Notes: a model not told the origin generated them from the sequence alone. A stretch of DNA of 64,000 nucleotides from Rhododendron vialii (GCF_030253575.1 NC_080567.1:33757501-33821500), one strand, 5' to 3'; shown: positions 1-11,716, numbered from the stretch's first letter. Program-made: numbers and translations.

Positions 1-1
1 A

Positions 2-1015
2 CCACCTCAATTCGATGGGGAGAGTAGCGATCCTCTTGTGGCCGACCATTGGCTTGCACAAGTTCGTAAAATCTTTAACGCTCTTAGGATTACTGAAGAT
101 GACCTACGAGTGAGCATTGTGGCCATTCAACTTACTGGCGAGGCGAATGAGTGGTGGGAATCAGTTTTAGGAGCAAGAAGAGACATTAGGAGAATGTCAA
201 GGACGGTTACTCGAATAAATGAACCTGATGCAGAGAACTTGACTTGGGCTGAGTTTGAAGAACTCTTCGAGAATCAATATTTTCCAGAAACGTATCGCGA
301 GCAACTTAGAGAACAATTTGAGAAACTAGAACAAGGTAATATGACCGTCTCCGAATATGCTACGAAATTTCAGTCTCTGTCCCGTTTTGCTCCGGAATTA
401 GTGGCATCAGAAGAAAGAAAGTGTAGGCGTTTTGAGAAGGGATTACACCCATCCATTAAGTTGTTGGTTGTGAGCCAGCGCATTGGAAGGTTTTCCGAGA
501 TTGTTGAATGTGCAAGGAGTGTTGAGAATCCAGTGGGTGCGCAGGGAGAACCAAAAGTGTGGGAAACTAAGCAACCGACCTCTAGTGCAAGTTTGCCTTC
601 GGGAAGTTCTGAGAGCCAAGGGAGAAAGCGACAGCGAGAACCACATCAATCATTGCATGTTCAACAGAGTTTGGGGCCGCCTACTTCTTCGGGAAGTCAT
701 GGAGCTTTTGTCAGACCACAAATTGTGTGCCATCGGTGTGGTCAGTCAGGTCACTTTCGTGCTCAGTGTTCGCAACAGCGGAAGACATGTTTCATTTGCG
801 GTGCACCTAATCATCTTGCGAGAAGATGCCCTCAAAAAGTAGGAGAGCATAGTGGGCCTAGTTCAGTGAGACCAGGGCAGAGTCTAGTTCGACATCACTC
901 CCAATTCCAGTCTACTTCGGGTCAAGGGTCACGGGTTGAGCGAGGATTAAGTCTTACCATTTCTCAAACTCTAGAGACACCAGATGTGTGGGGTAATTTC
1001 CCCTCTCTCGTTTAA
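2..1015 (+). CDS. Ty3/gypsy retrotransposon Gag, 5'-truncated by the window edge
   Basis: This is the structural capsid-nucleocapsid protein of an LTR retrotransposon. The frame is already open at base 2, so the true start lies left of the window. The N-terminal two thirds is a retrotransposon gag domain: LTGEANEWWESV early on, then the basic YREQLREQFEKLEQG segment and FAPELVASEERKCRRF. The C-terminal part carries two CCHC zinc knuckles, CHRCGQSGHFRAQC (728-769) and CFICGAPNHLARRC (788-829), both with perfect C-X2-C-X4-H-X4-C spacing. The frame stops at 1015 instead of running into protease and RT, so the element is defective although this gag frame is intact. The style of gag and of the downstream LTR suggests the Tekay/Del chromovirus group; the lineage is inferred, the gag identity is clear. 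Confidence 0.88.
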   Translation, partial: PPQFDGESSDPLVADHWLAQVRKIFNALRITEDDLRVSIVAIQLTGEANEWWESVLGARRDIRRMSRTVTRINEPDAENLTWAEFEELFENQYFPETYREQLREQFEKLEQGNMTVSEYATKFQSLSRFAPELVASEERKCRRFEKGLHPSIKLLVVSQRIGRFSEIVECARSVENPVGAQGEPKVWETKQPTSSASLPSGSSESQGRKRQREPHQSLHVQQSLGPPTSSGSHGAFVRPQIVCHRCGQSGHFRAQCSQQRKTCFICGAPNHLARRCPQKVGEHSGPSSVRPGQSLVRHHSQFQSTSGQGSRVERGLSLTISQTLETPDVWGNFPSLV

Positions 1016-3474
1016 TCCTTTGCTAGGATTCTTTCAATTTGGGAACATATCATCTTTCCGTGGTTTGCATCTTTTCTTTGACTTGAATTTGAACACCGAG
1101 GATTCCAAGACCATTCTCATTTGTTGAGTAACACCTCCAGATAGTATTAGCCGAGACTATGAGTTGGTTGTTTCAGGTTGTCATTTTGTCTGTGATCTCA
1201 GTGTCTTACGTGAGGTGAGGTTTGGTCTTGTCTTGAGAAAAGATTGGTTATGCCAGTGTTGTTTGCTATATGTCGAACGTGTCTTCATCCGAGTTTTTCT
1301 TTTACCGCTCTTTTCTCTATGGTTTAGTTGAACCTTGGTTGAAATTGTATATGAGCAAGTTATCCATGAAGTCGTTTGTTCATTAGCTTGAATAGATTTT
1401 GACATCTGCATCAATTACCACACGATCCTTTCTAGTGCTACTATGTGCTGTGCGAACCCTTGTCATGAAATACCATGTGGTGTACCTACTATTGATTTTG
1501 AAGTAACTATTGTTGATATCTTTGAGTACTTCTCGTCTATTATTCTCATTCTACTCCTTATGTTACGATTCATGGTATAAAATCTCGTTAGTCGAATTGG
1601 AATTATGTTGCCATGGTTACAAGTTTCTTAGTTTGCAGTTGCTATTCACTTGATCTCTGTTGTTACAACCTCTATCTATCAAAGCTAAGTTAGTAGTGAT
1701 GCCTTCAACGACATCGCATCCTTTTGTGCTGTCAAATTCAAATCTTGTTGTGATTGTGGCCTCTCTCGGGCGTTTAAAAAAAAAAAAAAAAAATCTGATA
1801 TAGTCCTCAGCCTTGGAGGTACATGGTTTGTTCTATACTGTTTCGTTCTGGCTTATCAAGAGTTATGCACCTTTCGGTATTAGTCTAATTATGGTTGCGC
1901 ATCTTTTGTTAGTTTTGGCCCTATCTTTCATATTGTGCTCATCATTGGTATCAGGATACTCATTTGCCAAGGCATATGTACTCGTTTCCTAGACTCGTGG
2001 ACTAGTGGGGCAGATGAAGTTACTTTTCCTAGATTCTTGGGTTTGTTATGAGTTGGTGCATTGAGTTTGTGGCCGCTTTAAAGATTTCCCATCTTCCATA
2101 TAATACAAATTCATTGGTGCCGTTAGATGCGGACTTGCCATTTTTGCCTACTTTAGCATCACAATTTGTTGTGACTCCTCAACGTTGAAGTTACGAGATT
2201 TGAACTTACTTTTGCTTCATATCGGCTTGCTCATTTAGACTTTATCGATTGGTCTAAATTCCGTCATTGCAGCCTCTGGTCTATTTATTGAAAACTGCTA
2301 CTCTATTCAAGTTCTTGTGTCTTAACACTCACTTATTGGAGACAAATTTTTTTTTTTTTGGTGACCTATTTATTGGTTAATATTGATTTATAGTTGTTGT
2401 TCGATTCAAATTCACTTGTTGTAGTTGGTCTCTGTGATGTTCAAACTTGTAGCCTTCGTGGTAGTCCCTCGACTTTGAAAGTATAAAACTCATTCTATAT
2501 TGCTCAATTTCACTCTGTTAGAAGTTTTGCTTATCCTTGGTATTGGACACATTGTCGATCTTGCATCAGTTCGTTTACTTAGTGAGCTGTCCTGTTGCTA
2601 TGTGTTTGTCCTCAGTATTGAAATCTATCATTTGCAAGAGATTGTTCACCAACTCATTTGGCTTGTAGAGTAATGAGAAGGTTACGATCGGTTATTTCTA
2701 TGTTCCTCGGTACGTTGAGTTGGTTGTTTAGCGAATTTAAAGATTTCATGTGTTCCTTGGATTCCGGATGCCTCGTCCCCATTCTTTAAGTCCTTGATAA
2801 GTGTTGTCTGAGTCTTGAAGCTCACTGTTTCGTTTGAGATAACCGAAGGACGATGTTGACCGTCGTTGATACCCCTTTGTCATTCGAAGTGAGAGGACGT
2901 ATTTCGTAAAGTATCGCCGCATTGAGGTTAGTTTCATTGAGGCAGAAAAAGGAGGAGCTTTTATCGTTTGAAGAATACGTTATGTATCGGATACGGTGCG
3001 TGTCTTTCGGATACCCAGGCGACAACCGACGAAATCCAGTTGGAAGAGGCGATTGATCACCGCCCATTCCAGATGGAAGTCTCGGGAAGTCAATTGGACT
3101 ATCGGGTATTCTTGATGCATTTTAATACATAGGTATTGAAGAAGTATGAAACGAATCCGTTGCATGTGTTAGAGAGGTCCAAAATTGAGTTAAAAGCCGA
3201 CGTGTCCTAAGGTGAGAATCCGACACGTATCCTAGATTTGTGTAGCCAAGTTTTGAGAGGCAATACGATACGATTAATATGAGTTTACATGGGGAAAGGG
3301 GGACGAAGTTCGAAGGAGATATCCACCTTCGTTTTAGTTGATTGATGTGAGTATGACGTAGCACTTTCATGATTATTGAACCGTTACATATATAAGTTGT
3401 TGTGATTTTGCGTATCTATATGATGCTTGGTAGCGTTGGACCTGGTTTGGCAAATTTCGGGACGAAATTTCTTT
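1016..3474 (+). pseudogene. Degenerate pol region of the same retrotransposon
   Basis: About 2.5 kb separate gag from the polypurine tract, too short for a complete protease-RT-RNase H-integrase polyprotein, and no long frame survives. A piece at 1158-1250 reads YELVVSG, a spacer, then FGLVLRKDWL, which resembles the ELVVSG...FDVILGMDWL segment after the active site of Ty3/gypsy retropepsins. No RT YxDD box or integrase zinc finger was found. A run of 18-19 A occurs near 1777-1795. The block is best read as decayed and partly deleted pol; only the protease-like stretch is directly recognisable. Confidence 0.5.
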
Positions 3475-3487
3475 AAGGAGGGTAGAA
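3475..3487 (+). other. Polypurine tract (plus-strand primer site)
   Basis: The purine run AAGGAGGGTAGA lies directly before the TGTAGAGACCCG start of the 3' LTR and follows GGGACGAAATTTCTTT. This is the expected position and composition of the plus-strand priming site of a Ty3/gypsy element. Confidence 0.7.
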
Positions 3488-4051
3488 TGTAGAGACCCGT
3501 AAATTTCCTTATTTTTTTTAATTAATTTTAATATTTTATAAAGGGATAAGTGATGGTTTAGTGTGGAGATTGTGGTTGTAGGTTAATGTGCAAGAATATG
3601 GAAAATATGGGTGTTAGTGTAATATAGTGCATGTGTGTATATGTGTGTGTGTGCCAGGAGAGAAAATTCATTTTCTCTCCTCCCTCTCCATCTCTCGGTT
3701 CTCTCTCTCCTCTCCCGGCTCTCTTCATCTCTCTCACTCTCTCACCCAAAAACTCGCCTCTAAACTCAAAACCCAAAACTATCAACCTCAACTCCATTTT
3801 CTACTTGTGTAATCGGGCTCGTATCGCATTGGATAGAGCTCGGTTCGGTGTATTTAGCTCGGTTGGGATTCCGGAAGCTAGGGCTTGCATAATCTCTTTG
3901 GTTTCGGCTTGGATACTCGAGGTAGGGAATTCTATCTCTCTTTATTTGTTTTATGGGTGATTTGGTGCATGAATCGTGCTTGTAATGTCGTGTTTAAGTT
4001 TGGATTGAAAATTCGTAGTTGCTGTTAGAATTGTCTGTTTTTCCTAGATTC

Positions 4052-4447
4052 CTACCGGTAGGCCTGTCCTTTCTACCGGTAGAACGTTGTTACTTTACCA
4101 GAAAATCGATTCCCTACCGGTAGGAGCCTTTTCCCTACCGGTAGAACAATTGAGAAATTTCTTCGTAACCAGCTCAAACGTACAGCAGCAGCTCAAAAGC
4201 TGCTCAACGTATCGAACTTCTACCGGTAGGAATTCCATACCTACCGGTAGGTCAAGCACAAATTCGAATGTTGACCTTTCTGTTTCCAAGTTCTACCGGT
4301 AGGACTTGCTTGCCTACCGGTAGGTTGCGTGAATTGGAGTTTCTACCGGTAGGACTTGTTCACCTACCGGTAGGTCTAGGTTCTACCGAAATGTTGGCCT
4401 TTCTGTCTTCAAGTTCTACCGGTAGGACTTGCCTGCCTACCGGTAGG
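4052..4447. repeat. Array of 12 perfect CTACCGGTAG palindromes inside the LTR
   Basis: The 10-bp self-complementary core CTACCGGTAG occurs twelve times, plus one decayed copy (CTACCGAAAT) near 4383. Cores often come in pairs about 20 bp apart, with longer stretches between pairs. Because each copy is palindromic, neighbouring copies can pair on either strand. The conserved core inside variable spacers suggests selection or local amplification; function unknown. Confidence 0.9.
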
Positions 4448-4912
4448 AGACTAGGAGTTTGAGCTGCTTTCAGCTGCTTCCTTGAGCTGCTGCAGTATCT
4501 TTCAGCTGCTTTCCTATATCCTTCAACTCGCGTGTCGAAGCTTTTCATTGACTCTATTGGGTTCGTTTACGCATCATTTCTAGTGTTTGGAGAATAATAC
4601 ATATTTCATACCTAAAAACGTACCCGATGGACTTGAATGAACTTAATGGGTTAATTATCACAGAAACTAGGATCGACGGATTGACGTTAATGGATTACGG
4701 ATAAAATGTGATATGTTACCGCATAAAATAAACCGAAAATCGCAGTGAGTAGTTGATGCGTGGGTCATGGGTTTAACTTGAAGTAAAAGGTTAGTAGATT
4801 GCTTAAAGGGGAATTAATGACGGTTTACGAACATGTGAAGAACACAATGATATAAAAGATAGCTATTCGATGTAACGTGAAGCACGTATTGTGAATGTTG
4901 ATATCTTTGAAA

Positions 4913-5135
4913 CCTGAAGCTGAGAATAAAACATGAGAATCAGATGTACGGGGTCTTAAGAACCCGGAATGAGAATCGGATGTACGGGGTCCCGAGAACC
5001 CGGAATGAGAATCGGATGTACGGGATGAGAATCGGATGTACGGGGTCCCGAGAACCCGGAATGAGAATTGGATGTACGGGGTCATGATCACCCGGAATGT
5101 AAATTGGGTATACGGGGTCCTAATGCCCGGAATGT
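4913..5135 (+). repeat. Imperfect tandem repeat in the LTR
   Basis: Five to six imperfect units carry the motifs GAGAATCGGATGTACGGGGT and AGAACCCGGAAT, each unit about 40-50 bp, with drift toward the 3' end. Comparable gcccgg/acgggg arrays are common in LTRs of plant chromoviruses. Confidence 0.75.
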
Positions 5136-5854
5136 CTTTTGATTGATATCATAATGTGACGATGTGAAAGATTTCTTGCGTGCCCATCAAGGATCCATAG
5201 GGAACTTCTGAGATACTAAGCGGTTGGAACGTAACCATATGAGGTGGATGTGTGAAGATCGAAAGATGAGTAAAAATGAATTCAAAGGACAAAGATAGGT
5301 TAATTGACAAGAGTGAAGTGTTCGTTTACGTTCTAAATTTCTAATATAGTACTTGTGTCTTATCCATGCTCCTTTGTTATCCGAAAGTCCATGTTTCATC
5401 GGCATCTTTCATCTCATTTGCATATAGAGTTTGCGTAGACTTTTCTACTGGGCTAGTGTAGCTCAAGCCTTATATTATTTTCAGGTGCTAACCCGGAACC
5501 ATAGCTTGCATTGCTTGGCATGCTTGGAGTGTGGACATTATTTTTTTGAAAGTTAACCGAAGGAGTTACCTATTCATCTTTGTAAATTTATTTTGAAAGA
5601 TGTATTTGTAACTAAAATTGTAATTCTTTTGACTCAGAATATTGTAACCACTAATTTTTTTTTTTTTTGAACTTCGCTACTTATGATAATTTGGGGCCAT
5701 CGAGCCAATGTTGTAATATTTTGGAACCTTATGGACTTGGAAGTTTAATTGAGGGAATGGGAACACAGTGACCTTTTGGGTACCGTACGGATATTTGTGA
5801 GTATTTTTTTATGAAAATCATTTATAATTATGTTAAAAATTCGAGGACGTGACA

Positions 5855-6132
5855 TATTTACTTAATCGTGTCGTGCTGTGCCGACCCATTTTTTAATGGT
5901 GTCTTGTCGTGCCGTTTTTCAATCATGTCGTGCCGGGCTGGGCCCATTTACTTAAATCGTGTCGTGCCGTGCTGGCCCGTTTTTTAATCTTGTAGTGTCA
6001 TTTTCAATCGTGTCGGCTGGGCCCATTTACTTAAATCGTGTCGTGCCATGTTGGCCCATTTTTTAATCGTGTCGTGCTTCGTTACGTGCCCGTTTTACTT
6101 GAATTGCCGTTTTTAATCGTGTCGTGCCCATT
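5855..6132. repeat. GC-rich CGTGTCGTGCCGTG repeats
   Basis: Imperfect units of roughly 80-90 bp built from GGGCCCATTTACTTAAAT followed by CGTGTCGTGCCGTGC recur about four times. They abut the LTR end and the hAT-like element that follows, and are probably its subterminal repeats or a truncated second copy. No coding potential is seen. Confidence 0.65.
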
Positions 6133-6629
6133 TAGAGATGTCAAACGGGCCGTGCTTCAAACCCAGGTTCCATAGGACTTGGGTTTGAATCACATGGAGG
6201 TTTTTTTTCTTTAAAATTAGTTTTTTCCGTATTTATTTTTAGTTGTTCCAATTTAAAAGCTTATTTTTTTATAAATTATGAAACTAAAATGCCTTGTTTT
6301 GTAATTAATATTATTGTCATTTAATCACATTATATTCATGAGTCACAAGTCAAATTAATAACTTTTTTCTCGTGCCTTGTGTTGTGCCCGGCTAGAACCG
6401 TGTCATGTCGTGCCCAGCCAAAACCATGTCGTGCCGTGCCCATTCAACTACTGTGTCGGGCCCGTGCCCGGCTAGAACCGTGTCGTGCCGTGCCGTGCCC
6501 ATTCAACTACCGTGTCGTGCCAGGCCAACTTCCGTGCCGTGCCTGCCCACTTTCGTGCTCCGTGCCAGTCTGCGTGCCCCACTAAAACCGTACCGTGCCC
6601 GTGTCGACCCGACCCGTATGACACCCCTA
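6133..6629. mobile_element. Non-autonomous hAT-like element with imperfect TIRs
   Basis: The left end TAGAGATGTCAAACGGG matches the inverse of the right end (TAGGGGTGTCATACGGG when reversed) with three mismatches. The interior is AT-rich in the middle and holds repeats of CGTGCCGTGCCC near the right end. No transposase frame is present and the flanking 8-mers do not match, so the left boundary may be internal to a larger or nested element. Confidence 0.55.
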
Positions 6630-6639
6630 CATGGGAGGG

Positions 6640-7060
6640 GGTCTGTTAAGAGACAGCGAGAGGAACTGGATTTGGGGTTTTTGTTGTTATATTGGTAAAT
6701 CGTCAGTGGTGGTAGGCTGGTAGCGGAACTTAATTTGGGCCCTCAGGGATGGGCTTCACATTGACATGGAGAAAGGAATTACCATCTTAGATGTGGAAAT
6801 TGATGCTCCTCATGTGCTATTCGTTCAATCAAAGAGCATGATAATTCCTTTCACCCTCTTTTTAAGTTGATATCCTGGGGAGATTCCAATCTAGCTCAGT
6901 CAAACACATTTTCAGAGAAGCTAATGAATGCGCGGATGTGCTCGCGAAAGAAGGCCTTAAAGCCAATGTTTAGTTCTTGTCCTTCATATCTAGCTGTAAA
7001 ATTCCATGAAGATGTTGTAGGGATGTTATATCCCAGTTTTCCACCCAAAAAGAAAAAGAA
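6640..7060 (+). pseudogene. Decayed RNase H domain fragment (LINE / RVT_3 type)
   Basis: At 6905-6955 one frame reads HIFREANECADVLAKEG, the conserved C-terminal RNase H motif of plant non-LTR retrotransposons and reverse-transcriptase-like RVT_3 proteins. Upstream (about 6720-6830) frames reading DVEIDAPHV and HPLFKLIS resemble the preceding part of the domain, and the downstream frame ends FHEDVVGMLYPSF, like the usual C-terminus. The pieces sit in different frames with stops between them, so this is a broken fossil. Confidence 0.65.
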
Positions 7061-7650
7061 AAGAATTATCTTCATTGATACGAAATTAGATGTATCCCAA
7101 ACCTTGACGCATATGTACTCAGCACACCTACTTGAATCCATGTAACTAACATAGAGGAAGAGGAGGAATATTGTCTAGACAACCGCATGAATAAGTTGAT
7201 CATTAATCCGTGTGTCACGAGAATCGATCACTTTATGTAGATCTACACATACAATCTTTATTTTAGCTATTCCGGAGATCGATGTTATTTTTCCTAGCGA
7301 AACTGACTTTGTTGGAGTTGGATACCAACATTATACCAAAGAGTGCAATGTTACGTACATTTCTATCGATCATTCTCCGAGATCACTCATCTCTCAAATA
7401 TATGTTGGCTCCACACATTTAATTGTGAGATGAGCCTCACACATACGTAAAAAAGAAATGGTCGAAGAGTGAATGATAGGAGTTCATTGATACCGATGGT
7501 CCCTTTTACAGTGAGATTCATGGCATCATGTGGGTAAACCAGTATTTTTGGAAGTTAGTGAAGTATATATTGTTTGCTCTTTCCTTGCATCTTCGATCCA
7601 TGTACACCAATGACGAATTCCATAACGGAATGAAGAATGACATTATTAAC
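7061..7650. other. Intergenic, no gene recognised
   Basis: AT-rich sequence with several short frames on both strands but no recognisable domain, splice structure or repeat boundary. Confidence 0.5.
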
Positions 7651-7654
7651 CAAC

Positions 7655-7875
7655 CCAATCAAATAAGGGATTCGGCCAAATGGGTATGAGAAAACAAGTT
7701 AAATGACTCGTTCTTCTAAAGGTCGCAAGTTTGAATCCTACGAAAGTCAAACATTTCAAATCGTGGGACCAATAAAGGTTTGTCCGATCGTTAATTTTAG
7801 GCCACCAAAATTAGTCGAGGTGCGTTTAAACGGATCCGAACATTTGGTTATAAAAAATTAAAAAAAAAGAGCCCA
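7655..7875 (+). mobile_element. tRNA-derived SINE-like element
   Basis: An internal box-B-like CAAGTTTGAATCC is followed by GTCCGATCG, by TTAGTCGAGGTGCG and by GGATCCGAACATT, and ends in an A-rich tail near 7850-7870. The same 3' half recurs at 18952-19140 and 34205-34450. Box A is poorly conserved and the left end is approximate. Confidence 0.6.
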
Positions 7876-8574
7876 ATCCCATAATATTGTAATAGTATTT
7901 GCAAAAAAGCTTAAAAAGTAAAGGTAATACAAGAGAAAAGTTGCGTGCTGATGTGTGGTGGACTTTGCAGGGTACCTTCGTGGTATTGGAGAACTTGATG
8001 GCAACTTTCTAACTTGATTTTACTTCCTGACTGACTGACTGAGATAGTGAAAATACTTGGTACCTAACCCCGCTGCCAATGTTGACAAAGGTTTTGGTTG
8101 TTAATAGCTAGAAAGAGTGTTCCACATGCAAGAGAGAAGAGATTCCACATCTAGGAGAAAAGCAAAATCAAAAAAGTTAATTATGCTTTGTACTACTTTT
8201 CTTCTCCTTAAGTCGACTATCTGGCCCACTAATTTTCCATGTGTTAATTAACTAACATCCCTTTCAATACGATTATATTCCTCTTTGTGGGATTAGGGTC
8301 CTCTGCTCGAGTCTATACTTGAGTGTTTTTTGGGTCCTTTAGGGTCCAACAACTTGTACCACATTATGCACAATTTTTAATGTGACATTGTTTCACCGGA
8401 AAAATTGAAAGTATCAATCTACTCGGTTTCCGATGGAAGGATATCGCACTGGCATGTTGTACAAGTAATTGCGTTTTTGGACTTCCCAATTGCATAATTA
8501 GTCATTTTATTTAGGGTTTGATCGATATAGTTGGCACAACTTAGATGGCAAAAAATCAAGAAGCAACGGATTGA
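7876..8574. other. Intergenic, no gene recognised
   Basis: AT-rich, non-coding by inspection. Short direct repeats such as CTGACTGACTGA near 8030 are present; nothing else stands out. Confidence 0.5.
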
Positions 8575-8765
8575 GCTAGGCCATGTAGTAAAAACTAAAA
8601 AGTTGGGACTATCAAGAGTTTGTTGGCTTCGGAGACCTCAAGTTCAACTCTTGCTAGCAACTATTGAAGTCTTCTTGCCTCAGGTGTAAGCATGTGAAAG
8701 AATTAAGGAAAGATTGTGGAGTTTATTAACTCAGGACACCCTATATTACCAAACCAGATACTCTT
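8575..8765 (+). mobile_element. Possible degenerate SINE
   Basis: The stretch GGCTTCGGAGACCTCAAG followed by TTCAACTC has the layout of a plant tRNA-derived box B, and a box-A-like segment lies upstream near 8572. No clear tail or target duplication is visible. Confidence 0.3.
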
Positions 8766-8820
8766 AGTTCACTAATATCATTGGGGTAATTAAGTTGGTC
8801 AGAACTTAAGACTTTTCTAA

Positions 8821-9190
8821 GGCCTAGTTCCACTTAACTTCTAGGCAAAAAAGTTAGTTTTTGTTCTTGTTTGAATTTTTTTTTCATTTGTTAGTTTTGT
8901 GTCAGTTCTTTGCTGATTGTTGATTCATTTCGATGAGACGAATCGAAAAAGCCAAGTTTTTTTTTTTACCCAAATATTTTAGAAAATAACAACTTTAAAA
9001 CGGAAAAGTCCAACTTTTTTTTTTCTTACTTTTTTTACTTGAAAGTGGTTACTTTCCAAAGTATTTGGATTCCGATTCGTCTGGACAAGACGAATCAACA
9101 ATGCACACAATTTGGCGCAAAACTAACCATTCAAATAAGGATAAAACGTCAACTTTTAGAAAAAGTAGTGGAGCTAGGCATCTTGGCCTA
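8821..9190. mobile_element. Fold-back MITE, family 1
   Basis: Long inverted repeat. The left arm has GGCCTAGTTCCAC, GTTAGTTTTGTG and GATTGTTGATTCATTTCG; the right arm has their complements CGAATCAACAATG, CAAAACTAAC and GTGGAGCTAGGC. T-rich and A-rich tracts flank the apex. Related fold-backs lie at 9191-9590, 15353-15712 and 44738-45180. Confidence 0.6.
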
Positions 9191-9590
9191 AGAAGGGCTT
9201 CAACCATCTCATTTGGCTTTAAAAGTTGAACAGTAACTTTTTTTTGTCTTTATTAAAAAAAATTGCATTTGTTAGTTTTCCGTCAAACTTTTGCGACTTA
9301 TTGACTTATTTTTGTTTTTATTCAAAAAATTATGAGTTTCGATCAAATTTTTTTACTTTTCCAATTTCTCAAAAGTTTGACACAAAACAAACAAATGCAA
9401 TTTTTTTTTTGAATAAGAACAAAAAAAATAAGTCACTCAACTTTTTAATCCAAACCCACCCTAGTTATAAGGAGTAGTTGCTTTATATAACTTTTTTGGG
9501 AAAAAAGTTAAAGAATTAAAAAGAGACCAAATTAGTAATTTTCTGAAATAAAACCTTGTTTATTGAGATGCCAAACAGGGCCTAAAGCGT
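9191..9590. mobile_element. Fold-back MITE, family 1 (second copy)
   Basis: ATTGCATTTGTTAGTTTTCC on the left is mirrored by AAAACAAACAAATGCAAT on the right, around an apex near 9350. The right end carries CCAAACAGGGCC, typical of hAT-related MITEs. It directly abuts the previous fold-back. Confidence 0.5.
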
Positions 9591-11094
9591 TTAGTATTAC
9601 GTAACTGTTGTACGATTAACCGTCCATGTCCGTCCAAGGAAACAAACTCGAAAAGTCGGTTGAGGACACCGACTAACTCGTCCCTCGACAGATCAGTGTC
9701 GTGTTGAATGGACATTTCTAATCGGTTGAAAAATGGAGAAAAGTTTTTCGATGATATTTAGTCCATCCCTCCCACTCTTTGCATCAACAAGCATGTCCAT
9801 GTGGCAATAATTAAACGACGGAAGAACCTTCCTACAACGTGTTATATCTGTCAATCTAGGCGGCCGCGAGTGTCCTTCCCCTGTTTACTTTCCTACCTCT
9901 GCCACATGACATGTGCTTAAATTCCTCACTTCTACTAGTCTAGTCTATCTAGTACTACAAAAAAAAGAAATGGGAAAAAGCTATAGTAGTAAAAGAGAAG
10001 GGGATAAAAAAGAATGAAAAATCATGAACTTTTGTCTATTGATGATTTAAAAGGGAACTGGGACTTTCTTTTTTTGGAAAACGAAAAAATATGGGACGCG
10101 GAGTGCTACATACACAACAACGAGCGGGATTGTCGAGCAAACGTGGAGTTGCACACAATGCACTTGAGACACGCATGCATCGAATGATTTCGAACAAGTT
10201 TATAGACCTGTGTGCGAACATATCCGAAAACATTTTTCTTCCTGGGATATAAACGTAACATGCCTGAGAAAATTGTGTATGTCCAATGAAAAAGTGTATG
10301 CCTCCTCACACACGGTCACACACATTCTTTTTCTACGTTATAAAATTCGCCTCAGACTTTTGTTTCCTAATGACAATGGTCTGCCAACTTTTTTTTCTCA
10401 GATTTTGTAGTGATGAGTCAACATCTGACGATTCTGACCCCTTCAACCGATTGCTCGCACCGAGCGTCAAAACGGAGGCCTGGGTCGCTGTGCCCAGAAG
10501 CTCACGACTAGCTTGCCAAGGCTAAGAAAGAGGAGACTGTTGTTCCAGCCCGAGATCAAGCCAAATCCGATAGCGTAAGCAATCCATCCCTACGGTTGAG
10601 GAAATGATGATGAACTCCAATCAAGGGATCCTCGTGCTTTAACAAAATTACTTTCCATCTATGAAGTGTCACGTGAACAAGACTGAGTCAAAACTACAAC
10701 CGCAGCCCCAATCCTATTCATCTAATTTTTTTTTATAATTATGTATTCAGCCATTTTACGCACATCTCAATTAATTTTGAAGACCATAAATTTACCATCC
10801 CCTCGCGGGGCTCTACTTGAAGCCAACTAGGAGATAGTGCATTGTAGGGGTGCAGAGCACCGTGTTGTGTGCATTCAAACCGTTGACCAATGGTCCAAAT
10901 TGCCGAAGAGTTGGACGGTTAAGATTATGGACAACATCAAACAATCCGGAACATTGATTGTCGAGATCAACAGCCCATATGTGCACAGCAGCTCTCCGAG
11001 TATAAACTAGTCTCAAAGAAGTTGATAATAATTGTGGGACAATCTGTTCCCAATCCTATTCAATGATTAGTCTCCGAGTCTGTATCCACACTTG
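9591..11094. other. Intergenic, no gene recognised
   Basis: No supported exon. Near 10850-10960 the text GTTGACCAATGG followed by TTGGACGGTTAAG belongs to a dispersed plant repeat style that recurs as GGACCGTCCAAA near 24873 and 16257. An AT-rich, T-tract region at 10390-10430 holds only short frames. Confidence 0.45.
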
Positions 11095-11099
11095 TTTAC

Positions 11100-11657
11100 T
11101 GTTGGGATTAAGCCCGGTAATCCCACCCACAATGGAAGCGTAACAAACAAAAAACGAAATCACACACAAGAGAACAACACAATCCAAAATACGTGGTTCT
11201 CCAAACTCGGGTACGTCACGGGAAAGAGAGAAATCTTCCACTATATGAAAAATGGAGATTACAATGTGAGATGTAAAATCCTTCCCGAGCTCCTAACACA
11301 TAGCTTTATACAATGTTTTACACTCACCCCTACAACTCTATTTTTCCCTCACATCTTTTCTCCTCTCACCTCCTGGCCGGTGTCTCCGGCAACCCCCAAA
11401 GGGGCTGCCCTCTCCTTTTTCTCACACTCGGCACACCCAGCACACATGCACCACTTCACTTAAATAGGACTAGGAGAAAGATCTACACAGTTGGCTCTTC
11501 AAATTGCAAGCATCACAAATGCTCTGGGAATTGCTGGCACCCACTCAAGAGAATTTTCAATGACCATATTTACATGGGCTAATTAAATACTCAACAACCC
11601 ATTATTCACTTTTTCTTTTTCTTTTCAAACTGCATTTAATGTGGGAAAAACCCAACA
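11100..11657 (+). mobile_element. Solo LTR (copia-type) just upstream of the receptor kinase gene
   Basis: The 558-bp block starts TGTTGGGATTAAGCCCGG and ends AACCCAACA, giving inverted TGTTGGG/CCCAACA ends. It is flanked by a perfect 5-bp target duplication, TTTAC at 11095-11099 and 11658-11662, so the boundaries are secure. It has no internal region and is therefore a solo LTR left by recombination. A TATA-like TTAAATAGG lies at 11460-11468. Its edge is 54 bp from the ATG of the next gene, so it probably forms part of that gene's promoter or 5' UTR. Confidence 0.88.
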
Positions 11658-11716
11658 TTTACAAACACCAAAACTAACTCCCACAAAAACTCCTCCTCCT
11701 TCCTCCACCGGTCGCC

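Larger units (their letters stand above)
3488..5854 (+). mobile_element. 3' LTR of the Ty3/gypsy (Tekay/Del-like) element
   Basis: The block starts TGTAGAGACCCG right after the polypurine tract and ends TTCGAGGACGTGACA, giving TG...CA ends and a length of about 2.37 kb. Long LTRs are usual for Tekay/Del chromoviruses. It contains a palindrome array (4052-4447) and a second tandem array (4913-5135). The 5' LTR lies outside the window, so LTR identity and the target duplication cannot be tested; the left edge is well defined and the right edge is inferred from the terminal CA. Confidence 0.7.

Noticed and set aside
4052..4447. CRISPR-like array
   Set aside because: Short regular repeats with variable spacers, but the repeat is only 10 bp, spacing is irregular, and the context is a plant LTR.
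6379..6698. Cys/Arg/Pro-rich plus-strand ORFs
   Set aside because: Translations of the CGTGCCGTGCC repeat of the hAT-like element, not genes.
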